Source: Salibacter halophilus (GTDB lineage: Bacteria; Bacteroidota; Bacteroidia; Flavobacteriales_G; Salibacteraceae). Taken from it: a stretch of 64,000 nt of DNA. Both the position numbers and the translations under genes were made by a program. Of the stretch, positions 16,828 through 26,479 are shown piece after piece. The number at the start of each line of letters is the position of its first letter. Positions within the stretch are counted from its first letter, which is position 1. The stretch lies in contig NZ_WACR01000012.1 of assembly GCF_008806325.1 (NCBI RefSeq), forward strand, positions 1 through 64,000, written 5' to 3'. The notes beneath the pieces are model-generated. The model searched no databases and was not told the DNA's origin. It saw nothing but the letters and a program-made list of their open reading frames with translations.

Positions 16828-17883
16828 CTAAGAGCCGAGTTTATTTTTCAAATCCTTAATTTCTTTCTTGAGTTCGCTCACTTCTCCTTTGACTTTAGGT
16901 AACTGCCTAAAGATCACGTAAGAGCGTTTATAATCACCAATATTCAATGCTGGTGATCCCTGAACTATTTCGTTCTCTTTTTCTATATCTCCCTGTATTC
17001 CAGATTGTGCAGCTATTTTGACGCCATCAGCTATTTTTTGATGACCTGCAAAACCAACTTGCCCGCCAATCATACAGTTTTTTCCAATTTTCACTGATCC
17101 GGCAACACCACTTTGAGCAGCAATCACAGTATTCTCACCAATCTCGCAGTTGTGACCAACCTGAATGAGGTTATCGAGCTTAACGCCTTTCCTGATAATC
17201 GTTGAACCGAATGTAGCTTTATCAATTGTCGTGTTGACGCCTATTTCAACATTATCCTCTAAAATCACATTTCCAACATGTGTAATTTTTTGATAATTGT
17301 TTTCGCTGTTTGGTTGAAAACCAAAACCGTCACCGCCTATCACTGCTCCGGATTGAATCGTGCAATAATCGCCAATCACAGAATCTTCGAGAATTCGAAC
17401 ACCGTGATGGATCACACAATTGTTACCCATCTTCACATTTTCAGCGATAACTGCTTGAGCATTTATTTGACAGTCAGAACCGATTTTAGCTCCGTGCCCC
17501 ACATAAACCTGCGGACCGATGTAAGTATTCTCACCAACTTCAGCATCTTCCTCTATTACAGCACTAGGATGAATACCTTTCTTGTGGTTCATCTGCATGC
17601 TTTTGTAAGCTTCGAGTAATTTGGCAAAAGCCATTCGCGCATCATCAACCCTTATAAGAGTTGGGTTGAATTTCATTTCCTTTTCAACCTTCAGTTCATC
17701 ACTAATGATGACAACGCTTGCTTGCGTGGTATATAAATATTCAAGATAATCAGTACTGTAGAGAAATGAAATGGAGTTTTCTATGCCTTCATCAATCTTT
17801 GACAAGGAACTCACTTTGGTGCTTTCGTCACCTTCGATTTTTCCATTTAATATTTCTGCTAATTGCCCTGCTGTAAACTCCAT
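16828..17883 (-). CDS. lpxD: UDP-3-O-acylglucosamine N-acyltransferase
   Basis: 351 residues, usual LpxD length. An N-terminal uridine-binding domain (MEFTAGQLAEILNGKIEG) is followed by a long hexapeptide beta helix (HPSAVIEEDAEVGENTYIGP, IHHGVRILEDSVIGD) and the catalytic His region NLIQVGHNCEIGENTVIAAQ. A C-terminal coiled-coil helix (EVSELKKEIKDLKNKLG) ends the protein. It is the first gene of the lpx train, with the lpxC-fabZ ATG 2 bp after its stop. Confidence 0.96.
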   Translation of the reverse strand: MEFTAGQLAEILNGKIEGDESTKVSSLSKIDEGIENSISFLYSTDYLEYLYTTQASVVIISDELKVEKEMKFNPTLIRVDDARMAFAKLLEAYKSMQMNHKKGIHPSAVIEEDAEVGENTYIGPQVYVGHGAKIGSDCQINAQAVIAENVKMGNNCVIHHGVRILEDSVIGDYCTIQSGAVIGGDGFGFQPNSENNYQKITHVGNVILEDNVEIGVNTTIDKATFGSTIIRKGVKLDNLIQVGHNCEIGENTVIAAQSGVAGSVKIGKNCMIGGQVGFAGHQKIADGVKIAAQSGIQGDIEKENEIVQGSPALNIGDYKRSYVIFRQLPKVKGEVSELKKEIKDLKNKLGS

Positions 17884-17994
17884 GTAGGGAAAAACTTTTT
17901 TCGAAATGCGCTATTTTAGTGCGGGTCAAAGGTATTGTGAAACAATTCAAGCTAAATAACGCTAAAAATTACTTTTCAACAAACCGCGGCAAAT

Positions 17995-19260
17995 TTAAGC
18001 GTTTTTAGGATAACACAGGAAGTATTTCTTCACAGGCTCTGACAGCATGGAAATATTGAGCAAATCTGCATCATTTGCAATATCCATAACCTCTCCGGTT
18101 TTGTGCAATATGTTGATATTATCAGTCTTTTGACTGTAAGCCCTGTTCACCACTTCGTTACTAAAAACGAAATACGATGCTTCGTGATCACTTAGCTTCC
18201 ATTTTGATGCGATTTCTGCCTGTTTTTCGGTGATTTTACCTCGATCAAATTCATCCTTTTGGATCTCTACTTTTAGGAGCGTTCTATTGATGAGCATGCA
18301 ACAGAGATTACTCAACACAAAATCTTCGTGATCGCACCAAACCTTTATAGCACCCATAATATCGAAGTCATCGAGACGGGCAAATTCATCGAGAAGTTTT
18401 GGATCTGACTGAAAATCTTTGCTCGAATGGCTTTGATAAAGGAATATTTTCAGAGCCGGAGACGCAAACAAGTCAACATTCTCAGATGCTAACTCCTTAG
18501 CGCGTTTGAGAATTTTTGTCAGTAAATTTTCTGCCGCCAATACCGTTTTGTGCAAATAAACCTGCCAGTACATCAACCTGCGAGCTACGAGAAACTTTTC
18601 AATGCTGTAAATTCCTTTCGCTTCCACAGCTAGTTCGCCATCTGCTACACTCAGCATTTTGATGATTCGTTCAGATCCGATAACGCCCTCAGAAACTCCG
18701 GTGAAAAAGCTATCGCGTTTGAGATAATCGAGGCGATCGACATCGAGCTGACTCGAAACTAACTGGTGTAAATATTTTTTGTGGTAATTCCCTTTAAATA
18801 TATCGATTGCCAGGCTCAGTTCACCTTCAAATTCCTTATTGAGTCTTTTCATGAAAAGTGCTGAAATAGACTCGTGATTGACTCCTTCTACGAGACTGTA
18901 TTCTAATGTATGAGAAAACGGCCCGTGACCTATATCGTGGAGTAAAATTGCAATAGTTGCCCCGGTTGCTTCCTCATCAGTTATTTCAAAACCTTTAGAT
19001 CTGATTACATCTATAGCCCGGCTCATTAGATGCATCGCTCCCAAAGTGTGCTGAAATCTTGTGTGATTCGCGCCAGAGTACACTATATTTGTTAATCCAA
19101 GTTGAGCAATCCTGCGCAAGCGTTGCAGGTAGCGATGTTCAATGAGGTCGAAAACGATTTCGCTGGGAATTGAAATAAACCCGTAAATGGGATCGTTAAA
19201 TATTTTTCGTTTACTGGTAGTTGTCAATTGAAATAGGTTTAAATTACTTCTCTTGTGCAC
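17995..19260 (-). CDS. HD-domain phosphohydrolase (dGTPase-like)
   Basis: 421 residues from GTG 19260; a TTG at codon 12 giving MTTTSKRKIF is an equally possible start, since relatives begin near KRKIFNDPIYGF. The HD metal site is seen in HTRFQHTLGAMHL, ILLHDIGHGPFSHTLE and DVDRLDYLKRD, as in dNTP triphosphohydrolases and SAMHD1-like proteins. The substrate cannot be told from sequence. It sits 111 bp upstream of lpxD, in the same direction, and is divergent from porX. Confidence 0.85.
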   Translation of the reverse strand: MHKRSNLNLFQLTTTSKRKIFNDPIYGFISIPSEIVFDLIEHRYLQRLRRIAQLGLTNIVYSGANHTRFQHTLGAMHLMSRAIDVIRSKGFEITDEEATGATIAILLHDIGHGPFSHTLEYSLVEGVNHESISALFMKRLNKEFEGELSLAIDIFKGNYHKKYLHQLVSSQLDVDRLDYLKRDSFFTGVSEGVIGSERIIKMLSVADGELAVEAKGIYSIEKFLVARRLMYWQVYLHKTVLAAENLLTKILKRAKELASENVDLFASPALKIFLYQSHSSKDFQSDPKLLDEFARLDDFDIMGAIKVWCDHEDFVLSNLCCMLINRTLLKVEIQKDEFDRGKITEKQAEIASKWKLSDHEASYFVFSNEVVNRAYSQKTDNINILHKTGEVMDIANDADLLNISMLSEPVKKYFLCYPKNA

Positions 19261-19294
19261 AATGTCACAAGGTTAGCAAAAGTCTAAAATATTT

Positions 19295-20839
19295 ATGAGT
19301 GTAAAAATTTTATGGGCCGATGACGAGATCGATTTGCTCAAGCCACACATTATGTTTCTCGAGGAAAAAGGGTTTTCGGTTCTGACCGCAACAAATGGTG
19401 ATGATGCGCTGGAACTGGCAATTGATGAAAGTCCTGACATTATTTTTCTCGATGAAAACATGCCGGGACTCACCGGTTTGGAAACGCTCGATTTAATCAA
19501 AACAAAACGTCCCGCTGTTCCTGTTGTGATGATCACAAAGAGTGAAGAAGAGCAGATTATGGAAGAAGCGATCGGTTCAAAAATCTCTGATTACCTCATC
19601 AAGCCGGTAAATCCAAAGCAGATTTTACTCTCTATTAAAAAGAACCTCGACACTGACCGACTGGTAAGTCAAAAAACGACATCAAACTATCAGCAGGAGT
19701 TTAGGCAAATCGGTATGCGACTCAACGACCCGCTCGATATTGACGAGTGGATGGATATTTACCGTCAAATGGTTTACTGGGAGCTGGAACTGGAAAGCAG
19801 CCAGGATGACGGCATGAAGGATGTCGTGAAGATGCAAAAGGAAGAAGCTAACGCTCAATTCTCTCGCTTCATTGAAGACAATTACCAGTACTGGATGCGC
19901 AATGAAGATCAGGCCCCTGTGATGTCTCACAACCTTTTCAAAAGAAAAGTGAAGCCACATTTCGATAAAAAGCCACTTTTCATGCTCGTTATCGACAACT
20001 TGCGCTTTGATCAGTGGAAAGTTTTGCGCCCGGTTTTTGAGTCGCTTTTCAGAATTGAAGAAGAGAGTACTTACCTGAGTATTTTACCAACAGCTACTCA
20101 CTATGCCCGCAATTCAATTTTTGCCGGTCTCAAACCGCTCGAAATTCAAAAGATGTTTCCTGAATTATGGAAAAACGAAAATGATGAGGGTAGCAAGAAT
20201 GCAAGCGAAGACAGCTTTTTAGAAAACAACCTCAAACGACTCGAGTTCAACGGAAAGTCGAGCTACAACAAGGTGACGAATTTACGGTTCGGAAAGAAAC
20301 TGGCAGAGAATTTCTCTAACCTCATGCAAAACGATTTCAATGTAATCGTTTACAATTTCGTTGACATGCTTTCCCACGCTCGTACTGATATGGAAGTAAT
20401 TCGCGAACTGGCAGATGACGAAGCAGCTTACCGCAGTCTTACTATGAGCTGGTTTGAGCACTCACCCCTTTACGATATTGTACGACAAATTGCTGAGAAC
20501 GAGGCAAACCTCATCATCACAACTGATCACGGAACAGTTAGAGTTGGAACTCCTTCAAAAGTTGTTGGAGATAAAAACCTCAACACAAACTTGCGCTACA
20601 AAGTAGGGAAAAACATTCAGTACAAAGAAAAGGACGTACTCGATATCGAAAAACCTGAAGAAGCATTTTTGCCTGCTCAAAACGTAGCTTCACGGTTCAT
20701 CTTTGCCAAGGAAGACAAGTTTTTCGCCTACCCCAATAATTACAATTACTACGTAAAATACTATCGCGACACCTTCCAGCACGGGGGAATTTCCCTTGAA
20801 GAAATGGTTGTTCCGTTTATTCTTTTAACGCCAAAATAA
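19295..20839 (+). CDS. porX: T9SS response regulator with PglZ (alkaline phosphatase-like) domain
   Basis: 514 residues. A receiver domain (1-120) has the acidic pair D9/D10, phosphoacceptor D53 in FLDENMPG and K103 in LIKPVNP. It is followed by a PglZ domain of the alkaline phosphatase superfamily (LFMLVIDNLRFDQW, YNFVDMLSHARTD, ITTDHGTVRVG), the PorX architecture. In Porphyromonas PorX works with PorY to control T9SS genes and cleaves oligonucleotides. Here it would govern export of the window's T9SS cargo proteins. An exact motif copy lies at 19378-19387. It overlaps tsaE by one base. Confidence 0.95.
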   Translation: MSVKILWADDEIDLLKPHIMFLEEKGFSVLTATNGDDALELAIDESPDIIFLDENMPGLTGLETLDLIKTKRPAVPVVMITKSEEEQIMEEAIGSKISDYLIKPVNPKQILLSIKKNLDTDRLVSQKTTSNYQQEFRQIGMRLNDPLDIDEWMDIYRQMVYWELELESSQDDGMKDVVKMQKEEANAQFSRFIEDNYQYWMRNEDQAPVMSHNLFKRKVKPHFDKKPLFMLVIDNLRFDQWKVLRPVFESLFRIEEESTYLSILPTATHYARNSIFAGLKPLEIQKMFPELWKNENDEGSKNASEDSFLENNLKRLEFNGKSSYNKVTNLRFGKKLAENFSNLMQNDFNVIVYNFVDMLSHARTDMEVIRELADDEAAYRSLTMSWFEHSPLYDIVRQIAENEANLIITTDHGTVRVGTPSKVVGDKNLNTNLRYKVGKNIQYKEKDVLDIEKPEEAFLPAQNVASRFIFAKEDKFFAYPNNYNYYVKYYRDTFQHGGISLEEMVVPFILLTPK

Positions 20840-21258
20840 TGTCAGTTGATAGTACCATAAAAGAAGATGATCTTCCAGGCTTCGTTGAAGAAACAATTCT
20901 GCCTTTACGGTCAGATCACAATGTTTTTGCGTTCTATGGCGACCTTGGTGCAGGCAAGACAACACTCATCAAAGAAATCTGTCACCAACTCGGTATTGAA
21001 AAAGCAGATGTGAACAGTCCTACTTTCGCCCTTGTCAACGAGTACGATAACGGTAAAGTTTACCACTTTGATTTCTATCGGCTCGAGGATGAAACAGAGG
21101 CTTACGACATCGGATTTGAAGAGTATTTAGACAGCGGAAACCTTTGCCTGATCGAATGGCCTGAGCGAATTGAAAATCTTTTACCTGCCGATACAGTGAA
21201 AATTGTCATTCAACATTGTAACTTTGAGGAGCGCAATTATAAAGTTACCGGCACATGA
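20839..21258 (+). CDS. tsaE: tRNA threonylcarbamoyladenosine biosynthesis ATPase
   Basis: 139 residues, typical. P-loop FYGDLGAGKTTLIKEI, the family motif SPTFALVNEYD, and HFDFYRLEDETEAYDIGFEEY followed by LIEWPERI. TsaE works with TsaB and TsaD to make t6A37 on ANN-reading tRNAs. It overlaps both porX and ald (4 bp), so the three are translationally coupled. Confidence 0.95.
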   Translation: MSVDSTIKEDDLPGFVEETILPLRSDHNVFAFYGDLGAGKTTLIKEICHQLGIEKADVNSPTFALVNEYDNGKVYHFDFYRLEDETEAYDIGFEEYLDSGNLCLIEWPERIENLLPADTVKIVIQHCNFEERNYKVTGT

Positions 21259-22472
21259 GTTCAGATGATCCAGTAAAGAATTTATCCCAGGAAGCATCCC
21301 GCCAACCGCAGGAACAACTCCTGGCAGTGAAAGAAGATTCCAGGAAACTCTACATCGGTATTCCAAGAGAAATTTCGTTTCAGGAAAACCGGGTAGCTCT
21401 CGCTCCTGAGGCCGTTGCTCTACTAACCAATAACGGACACGAAGTTTGGGTTGAAATGGATGCCGGAAAAGCGAGCAATTTCAGCGACCGCGATTACAGC
21501 GAAGCCGGAGCTAAAATTGTTGAGAGCAAAGATGAAGTTTACAAAGCACAGGTCATACTCAAAGTAGAGCCACCTTCAATGGACGAAATCAACCTGATGC
21601 AGCGCAAGCAACTATTAGTCTCAGCTCTTCAACTCTCTATTCAGCCAGAGAACTTCCTCAAAAACCTCATGAGCAAGCGCGTCACTGCAATTGCCTGGGA
21701 TTATTTCATGGATGCAGAAGGAAACCTGCCCATCGTCAACGCAATGGGTGAAATAGGAGGAAATACTGCGGTTCTCATCGCAGCAGAATACCTGAGCAAT
21801 TACAACAACGGAGTTGGAACAATGCTCGGTGGAATTACCGGAGTTAAACCATCTGAAGTTGTCATTATTGGAGCCGGAAGCGTTGGCGAATATGCAACTC
21901 GTGCAGCACTCGGACTAGGAGCTACAGTTAAAGTCTTCGACAATAGCACATACAAATTGCGCAGACTACAAAACAGTCTCGGTCAGCGCCTGTTCACCTC
22001 CACCCTTCAGCCAAAAGTTATAGCCAATGCGCTCAAAACAGCAGATGTTGCTATAGGAGCGATAAGAGCTCCGCACGGAAGAACTCCATGCGTTGTCTCT
22101 GAAGAAATGGTTTCTGCCATGAAAAAAGGCTCTGTCATTGTTGACGTGAGCATTGACCAGGGAGGCGTATTTGGAACCAGCGAAGTTACCAATCACGATT
22201 ATCCCGTTTTCACTAAACATGGCGTTATCCATTATTGCGTTCCCAATATCGCTTCACGCGTTTCACGTACTGCCAGTTATGCCTTAAGTAATATCTTCGC
22301 GCCAATTTTATTGAGTATTGGTGAAGAAGGCGGTGTAGATGCACTCCTCAAGAAAAACCGCGGATTGCGAAAAGGCGTATACATCTACAACGGAACACTC
22401 ACCAACGAATTTTTGGGAGAATCTTACGGAATCCCTTATAAAGATTTAGACCTGTTGATGTCAGCACTGTAG
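21255..22472 (+). CDS. ald: Alanine dehydrogenase
   Basis: 405 residues, with an N-terminal extension of about 30 residues (SSDDPVKNLSQEASRQPQEQ) compared with the roughly 370-residue enzymes. NAD-dependent interconversion of alanine and pyruvate plus ammonia. Motifs: IGIPREISFQENRVALAPE, the catalytic region MNGEIGGNTAV-like (NAMGEIGGNTAVLIAAEYLS), the NAD Rossmann motif VVIIGAGSVGEYATRAALG, and HYCVPNIASRVSRTASYALS. The relation of transhydrogenase alpha to this family means that PntA-like function should be excluded, but the length and lack of membrane segments favour Ald. Confidence 0.9.
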   Translation: MSSDDPVKNLSQEASRQPQEQLLAVKEDSRKLYIGIPREISFQENRVALAPEAVALLTNNGHEVWVEMDAGKASNFSDRDYSEAGAKIVESKDEVYKAQVILKVEPPSMDEINLMQRKQLLVSALQLSIQPENFLKNLMSKRVTAIAWDYFMDAEGNLPIVNAMGEIGGNTAVLIAAEYLSNYNNGVGTMLGGITGVKPSEVVIIGAGSVGEYATRAALGLGATVKVFDNSTYKLRRLQNSLGQRLFTSTLQPKVIANALKTADVAIGAIRAPHGRTPCVVSEEMVSAMKKGSVIVDVSIDQGGVFGTSEVTNHDYPVFTKHGVIHYCVPNIASRVSRTASYALSNIFAPILLSIGEEGGVDALLKKNRGLRKGVYIYNGTLTNEFLGESYGIPYKDLDLLMSAL

Positions 22473-22473
22473 T

Positions 22474-22878
22474 ATGGCGCGTAGATTGAGAATTTATTTT
22501 ATCGGAGTAGGATTGGGATTAATCCTCACCTGGGCATTAGTTTTGCGCAATCGCAACGCTGATGAGTTGTTAGCGTGGACACCTAAAAACCGAATTTTGA
22601 ACGAATTAAAAGCCGATTCAAATTTGCAATATCCTGATGAGTACACCTGCTTGCTCAAATGCCATGAACTCACATCGCTGGATATTGAAAATGTAATGAA
22701 TGATGGCGAAATAAATTTCAAAGAAAGTAGTACACGGTCAGAGCCCAGGATCTACCAAATCGAGTGGGAAAAATCGAGTTCTGTAACGGTTTTCGGTGAA
22801 TTTGAATTTTCCTCTGACTCTACCCACACATTACTCGATTTTGGAATTGTAGGACGCGAAAAAGATTGCGCCTGTTAA
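22474..22878 (+). CDS. Hypothetical membrane-anchored protein
   Basis: 134 residues. One N-terminal transmembrane helix (RIYFIGVGLGLILTWALVL) is followed by a soluble domain of about 105 residues ending in CAC. Two cysteines (CLLKC) lie near residue 52. No family is recognised with certainty; similar small anchored proteins occur beside aroB in Bacteroidota. It starts 1 bp after ald. It carries an exact motif copy at 22736-22745. Confidence 0.7.
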   Translation: MARRLRIYFIGVGLGLILTWALVLRNRNADELLAWTPKNRILNELKADSNLQYPDEYTCLLKCHELTSLDIENVMNDGEINFKESSTRSEPRIYQIEWEKSSSVTVFGEFEFSSDSTHTLLDFGIVGREKDCAC

Positions 22879-22880
22879 TT

Positions 22881-23942
22881 ATGCAAGCAAAAAACTCAAA
22901 TCTTATTTTCAATAAAGATTTCTCGCAGTTAAACACTCTTTTAGAAGAGAATTACAGCGACTCAATCAAGTTCATTCTGGTTGATCAAAACACGCACGAC
23001 CATTGCATCTTAACACTGGATCAAATTGGTGTATCTCAACTTGAAGATGCTGAAATTTTACTCGTTCCGGATGGCGAAGGATCTAAATCACCGGAAATTG
23101 CAATTTCGCTATGGCAGGCACTGATGAGCCACAATGCTGATAGACATGCAGTTCTCATCAATCTGGGCGGTGGTATGGTTACCGATTTGGGCGGATTTAT
23201 CGCTTCAACTTATAAAAGAGGAATCGACTTTATCAATATTCCCACTTCCCTGCTAGCAATGGTTGACGCCTCAATTGGCGGAAAAACAGGTATCAATTTA
23301 GATGGAGTTAAAAACCAGGTTGGAACATTTAATGATCCTGTTGCTACATTTCTCAACACCGATTTTCTACAAACCCTCCCGCAAAGAGAGTTCATGAGCG
23401 GCTGGGCTGAAGTCTACAAGCACGCTTTAATTGACAATGTTTCACTTTTCGAAGAAATTCAAAAAATAGAATCTCCGTCAAAAGAAGTAATTACTACAGA
23501 CTTACTAAAGAGAATAATCGCTGTCAAGCAACAGGTTGTTCAGTCAGATCCTTTTGAAAAAGGCGAACGACAAATACTCAACCTTGGCCACACAATTGGC
23601 CATGCGGTAGAAACGGCAGTTTTAGGATCTGACCATGAATTACTTCACGGTGAAGCAGTTGCAGCCGGGATAGTCATCGAAAACTTCATCGCTGAAGAGA
23701 AAAACTTATTGGATAATAACATCAGAAAAAACATTCAGGAAAAGCTCAAAAGCTGGTATCCTGATGTATTCAAGCTCGAATTTAGAGGTGAGGCTCTGAC
23801 CGAAATAGCACTTGCAGACAAGAAAAACACAAACCAAAACATTCGTTGTTCGTTACTCGAAGAGCCGGGCAAGGTGAAATGGGGAATTGAAGTGAATAGT
23901 GAAGATATTGAATCGGCAATTAAACAATGGAACGCAATATGA
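22881..23942 (+). CDS. aroB: 3-dehydroquinate synthase
   Basis: 353 residues from ATG 22881; an upstream TTG at 22866 would overlap the previous gene and is not needed. Second step of the shikimate pathway, NAD- and metal-dependent. Motifs: LLVPDGEGSKS, the NAD loop NLGGGMVTDLGGFIASTYKRG interrupted by no gap, PTSLLAMVDASIGGKTGIN, metal ligands in ILNLGHTIGHAVE and LLHGEAVAAG. Two exact motif copies are inside it (23625-23634, 23792-23801). Its stop overlaps the chosen aroA start as ATGA. Confidence 0.96.
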   Translation: MQAKNSNLIFNKDFSQLNTLLEENYSDSIKFILVDQNTHDHCILTLDQIGVSQLEDAEILLVPDGEGSKSPEIAISLWQALMSHNADRHAVLINLGGGMVTDLGGFIASTYKRGIDFINIPTSLLAMVDASIGGKTGINLDGVKNQVGTFNDPVATFLNTDFLQTLPQREFMSGWAEVYKHALIDNVSLFEEIQKIESPSKEVITTDLLKRIIAVKQQVVQSDPFEKGERQILNLGHTIGHAVETAVLGSDHELLHGEAVAAGIVIENFIAEEKNLLDNNIRKNIQEKLKSWYPDVFKLEFRGEALTEIALADKKNTNQNIRCSLLEEPGKVKWGIEVNSEDIESAIKQWNAI

Positions 23943-25210
23943 GTGAAGGCGAAGCGGTGAAGATTATTGCACCGGAAGACAAAAAATTAAAGGGCGAAAT
24001 TAAATTGCCGTTTTCTAAAAGTGTCTCCAACAGAGTTTTAATCATCAAGCTTTTGAGTGACAGCAACTGTGAGATCAAAAATATTTCTGAATCGCAGGAT
24101 ACAAAGTCATTGATTAGTGTTCTTGAAAAAATCAATCATGATGAGATCAATGCAGGTAGTGGCGGAACAACTTTCCGATTCATCATGGCATTGCTCAGCC
24201 TGTTACCGGGTAAACGAAAACTTACCTGTAGTGAGCAAATGAAAAATCGCCCTATTGAGGCCCTCGTGAGTGCTTTGCAGGATCTCGGTGCTGATATTTC
24301 TTATGCTGAAGAAACCGGAAAACCACCTCTCATTATTACTGGTAGAAACCTCATAGGAGGTTCTGTGGAGTTAGATGCTTCTATCAGTAGCCAGTACCTA
24401 TCAGCTTTGGCGATGATTGCTCCGTATTGTAAAAAAGGAATTGAAGTTACATTGAAGGGTGATATGGTTTCGCGACCCTATCTCGAAATGACTCTCCGCA
24501 TCATGAATAAGTTTGGTGCTGAGTATTCCTGGGAAGGAAATGTACTTTCAGTAAAACCCGGTGCTTATGAAATGCCAGACTCCTACGAGATTGAACCGGA
24601 CTGGAGTGCAGCCTCTTACTGGTACGAATTAGCAGCATTCAGTAATGAAGCACAAATCAAGCTTAAAGGTCTTAATAAGTCCAATCTTCAGGCCGATTGT
24701 GCAGTTTCCAGAATCTACAAAGGCTTTGGTGTTGATAGCTACTTCAGTGAAGACGGAGTAGAACTCGTGAAACTCGATGACTCGACAAGAATCAGTCACA
24801 AGCGACTCGAGCTTCTCCACAATCCAGATTTAGCTCAAACAGTAGCTGTTACAATTGCCGGACTAGGAAGCAGTGGAACGCTCCTGGGTTTAAAAACACT
24901 CAAAGTTAAAGAGACAGATCGCATTGAAGCCCTACGTATCGAACTTACAAGATTGGGTGCTGAAGTGGATGTAATTGACGATACTGAAATCATTGTCGAC
25001 CGAACAGAAAGCCTACCGGTAAGTGCTCACATCAACACTTATGGCGACCACAGAATGGCGATGTCATTTGCTCCTCTCGCACTCGTGATGGAGTCTGTAA
25101 CTATCGACAACCCTAAAGTTGTAGCTAAATCATACCCCAACTTTTGGAATGATTTGGAGAAAATGGGATTTAAAATTGAGATGGTTACTGAAGAGGTTAA
25201 ATCTTCTTGA
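23939..25210 (+). CDS. aroA: 3-phosphoshikimate 1-carboxyvinyltransferase (EPSP synthase)
   Basis: 423 residues from ATG 23939, which forms an ATGA overlap with the aroB stop; ATG 23927 is possible and adds four residues. Sixth step of the shikimate pathway. Motifs: KLPFSKSVSNRVLIIKLL (N-terminal substrate site), AGSGGTTFRFIMALLS, DASISSQYLSALAMIAP, KVKETDRIEALRIELTRLGA and YGDHRMAMSFAPLAL. The family's first domain is slightly shortened, as in other Bacteroidota. It converges with the next gene, overlapping it by 14 bp. Confidence 0.95.
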   Translation: MSEGEAVKIIAPEDKKLKGEIKLPFSKSVSNRVLIIKLLSDSNCEIKNISESQDTKSLISVLEKINHDEINAGSGGTTFRFIMALLSLLPGKRKLTCSEQMKNRPIEALVSALQDLGADISYAEETGKPPLIITGRNLIGGSVELDASISSQYLSALAMIAPYCKKGIEVTLKGDMVSRPYLEMTLRIMNKFGAEYSWEGNVLSVKPGAYEMPDSYEIEPDWSAASYWYELAAFSNEAQIKLKGLNKSNLQADCAVSRIYKGFGVDSYFSEDGVELVKLDDSTRISHKRLELLHNPDLAQTVAVTIAGLGSSGTLLGLKTLKVKETDRIEALRIELTRLGAEVDVIDDTEIIVDRTESLPVSAHINTYGDHRMAMSFAPLALVMESVTIDNPKVVAKSYPNFWNDLEKMGFKIEMVTEEVKSS

Positions 25211-25655
25211 TATAAATATCCGGAACTTTTCGTTTGATGGGAACAAATCCCCAATCACCTTCAATACGCGAACAATTCATGTTAATTGCATACCTGAACA
25301 ACCTGTGTTGAAAAACGATAACTGTGGGTTGAGCAATTAAAAATGGTCCGTCAGTTCGTGTGATATACTCAGCTTTAACGAACTTTATTTTATTCCAGTC
25401 GATCCCTTTTTCGAGTCCGGTTTTAATGAGGCTTGAAAAGTCAGCAACCAGCGAGTCGTGGTAGTTAAAGCCCAGTTTTTCATTGAAGTTTTCGACAATC
25501 ACAGAATCCTTTTCGTACAACTCGATGAACGAAGACGTCTCCATTTTCCTGAGCGCCTTCACAAAATCTTTAGCCAGGTCTTCAACCGACTCATGCTCCT
25601 GAGCGTTAATGGTCAGAGCCAAAAACATAAAAGGAAGTACGAAAAAACTTCTCAT
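25197..25655 (-). CDS. Secreted protein of unknown function
   Basis: 152 residues with a signal peptide (MRSFFVLPFMFLALTINAQ). The mature part has a helix-rich first half (VEDLAKDFVKALRKMETSSF) and a beta-rich second half (FLIAQPTVIVFQHRLF), a pattern seen in NTF2-like or DUF4783-type secreted proteins; no family is claimed. It overlaps the end of aroA by 14 bp convergently. It carries the last exact motif copy (25611-25620) before the motif-free island. Confidence 0.7.
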   Translation of the reverse strand: MRSFFVLPFMFLALTINAQEHESVEDLAKDFVKALRKMETSSFIELYEKDSVIVENFNEKLGFNYHDSLVADFSSLIKTGLEKGIDWNKIKFVKAEYITRTDGPFLIAQPTVIVFQHRLFRYAINMNCSRIEGDWGFVPIKRKVPDIYIKKI

Positions 25656-25741
25656 ATTGCTAAATTAAGTATTTATGGAAATCGTGATGTATTGTACGTA
25701 AGCTTCCTTTTTAAGAGTTCAAAAACAGGAGTATAATAAAA

Positions 25742-25772
25742 TTGTATCTTGCAACTATATTTAGTTACTTTG
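25742..25772 (+). promoter_or_regulatory. Candidate hicA promoter
   Basis: TTG (25742-25744), a 20-bp spacer and TTACTTTG (25765-25772) resemble TTTG-N19-TAnnTTTG with one mismatch in the -7 box. The box ends 4 bp before the ATG, so the transcript would have almost no leader. Confidence 0.4.
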
Positions 25773-25776
25773 CGTT

Positions 25777-26016
25777 ATGAAAAAAGAGAAATTAAAAGCT
25801 CGTTTTTTCACTTTTCCAAAAGACTTCCACTACAAAGAAGTAGTGAAGCTATTAAAATACTATGAATATGAAGAAGTTAAAAAAGGGAAAACATCTGGAT
25901 CTCGAGTTTTATTTAAAAATAAACGAGGCGATAAAATATTACTCCACAAACCGCATCCTGATGGTATAATGAAAAAATACCAGCTAAAACAGATAGCAAA
26001 GAAATTAGAAGACTAA
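25777..26016 (+). CDS. hicA: HicA-family mRNA interferase toxin
   Basis: 79 residues. It has the double-stranded-RNA-binding-like HicA pattern: an N-terminal basic helix, VVKLLKYYEYEEVKKGKTSGSRVLF (the conserved G-S after the first strand), then a beta strand ending in the catalytic-His region ILLHKPHPDG, and a final helix KKYQLKQIAKKLE. HicA cleaves mRNA and is neutralised by HicB. It precedes hicB in the same direction, and a small hairpin (GGCTTT/AAAGCC near 26031-26050) lies in the 91-bp gap. Confidence 0.85.
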   Translation: MKKEKLKARFFTFPKDFHYKEVVKLLKYYEYEEVKKGKTSGSRVLFKNKRGDKILLHKPHPDGIMKKYQLKQIAKKLED

Positions 26017-26107
26017 TCAATTCTATTGAAGGCTTTCAAAATCAAAAGCCATAAAGATAGAGTTGAGTGAAATTAAAATTACTTGAAATACAAAACACAT
26101 TAAAACC

Positions 26108-26479
26108 ATGAAATATTTAAAGCATCGCGGTTATACTGGAAGTATAGAGTATAGTGTGGAGGATCAGTTGCTTTATGGTAAAGTACTGGGAATAAAAAGC
26201 TTGATTTCATATGAAGGAGAAACTGGCAAGGATTTAGAGCAGGACTTTAAAGATGCCATAGACACTTACCTTTCATATTGTAAAGAAGAAGGAGAAAAGC
26301 CTGAAAAGCCATTTAAGGGAAGTTTCAATGTGCGCCTTTCCTCCCATTTACATAGACAAGCTGCTTTATTAGCTATGGAAGCTCAAGAGTCATTGAACTC
26401 ATTTGTGGCTGAGTCGATTCGATACAGAATAGACCAAATAACTGGAAAGCAAAAACATAGTGATATTGCAGATGTGTAA
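26108..26479 (+). CDS. hicB: HicB-family antitoxin
   Basis: 123 residues. The N-terminal HicB fold (YTGSIEYSVEDQLLYGKVLG, then ISYEGETGKDLEQDFKDAIDTYL) is followed by a ribbon-helix-helix DNA-binding domain (FNVRLSSHLHRQAALLAMEAQESLNSFVAESIRYRI). It should bind HicA and repress the pair. The gap of 91 bp to hicA is wider than usual. The pair marks the left edge of the accessory island. Confidence 0.88.
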   Translation: MKYLKHRGYTGSIEYSVEDQLLYGKVLGIKSLISYEGETGKDLEQDFKDAIDTYLSYCKEEGEKPEKPFKGSFNVRLSSHLHRQAALLAMEAQESLNSFVAESIRYRIDQITGKQKHSDIADV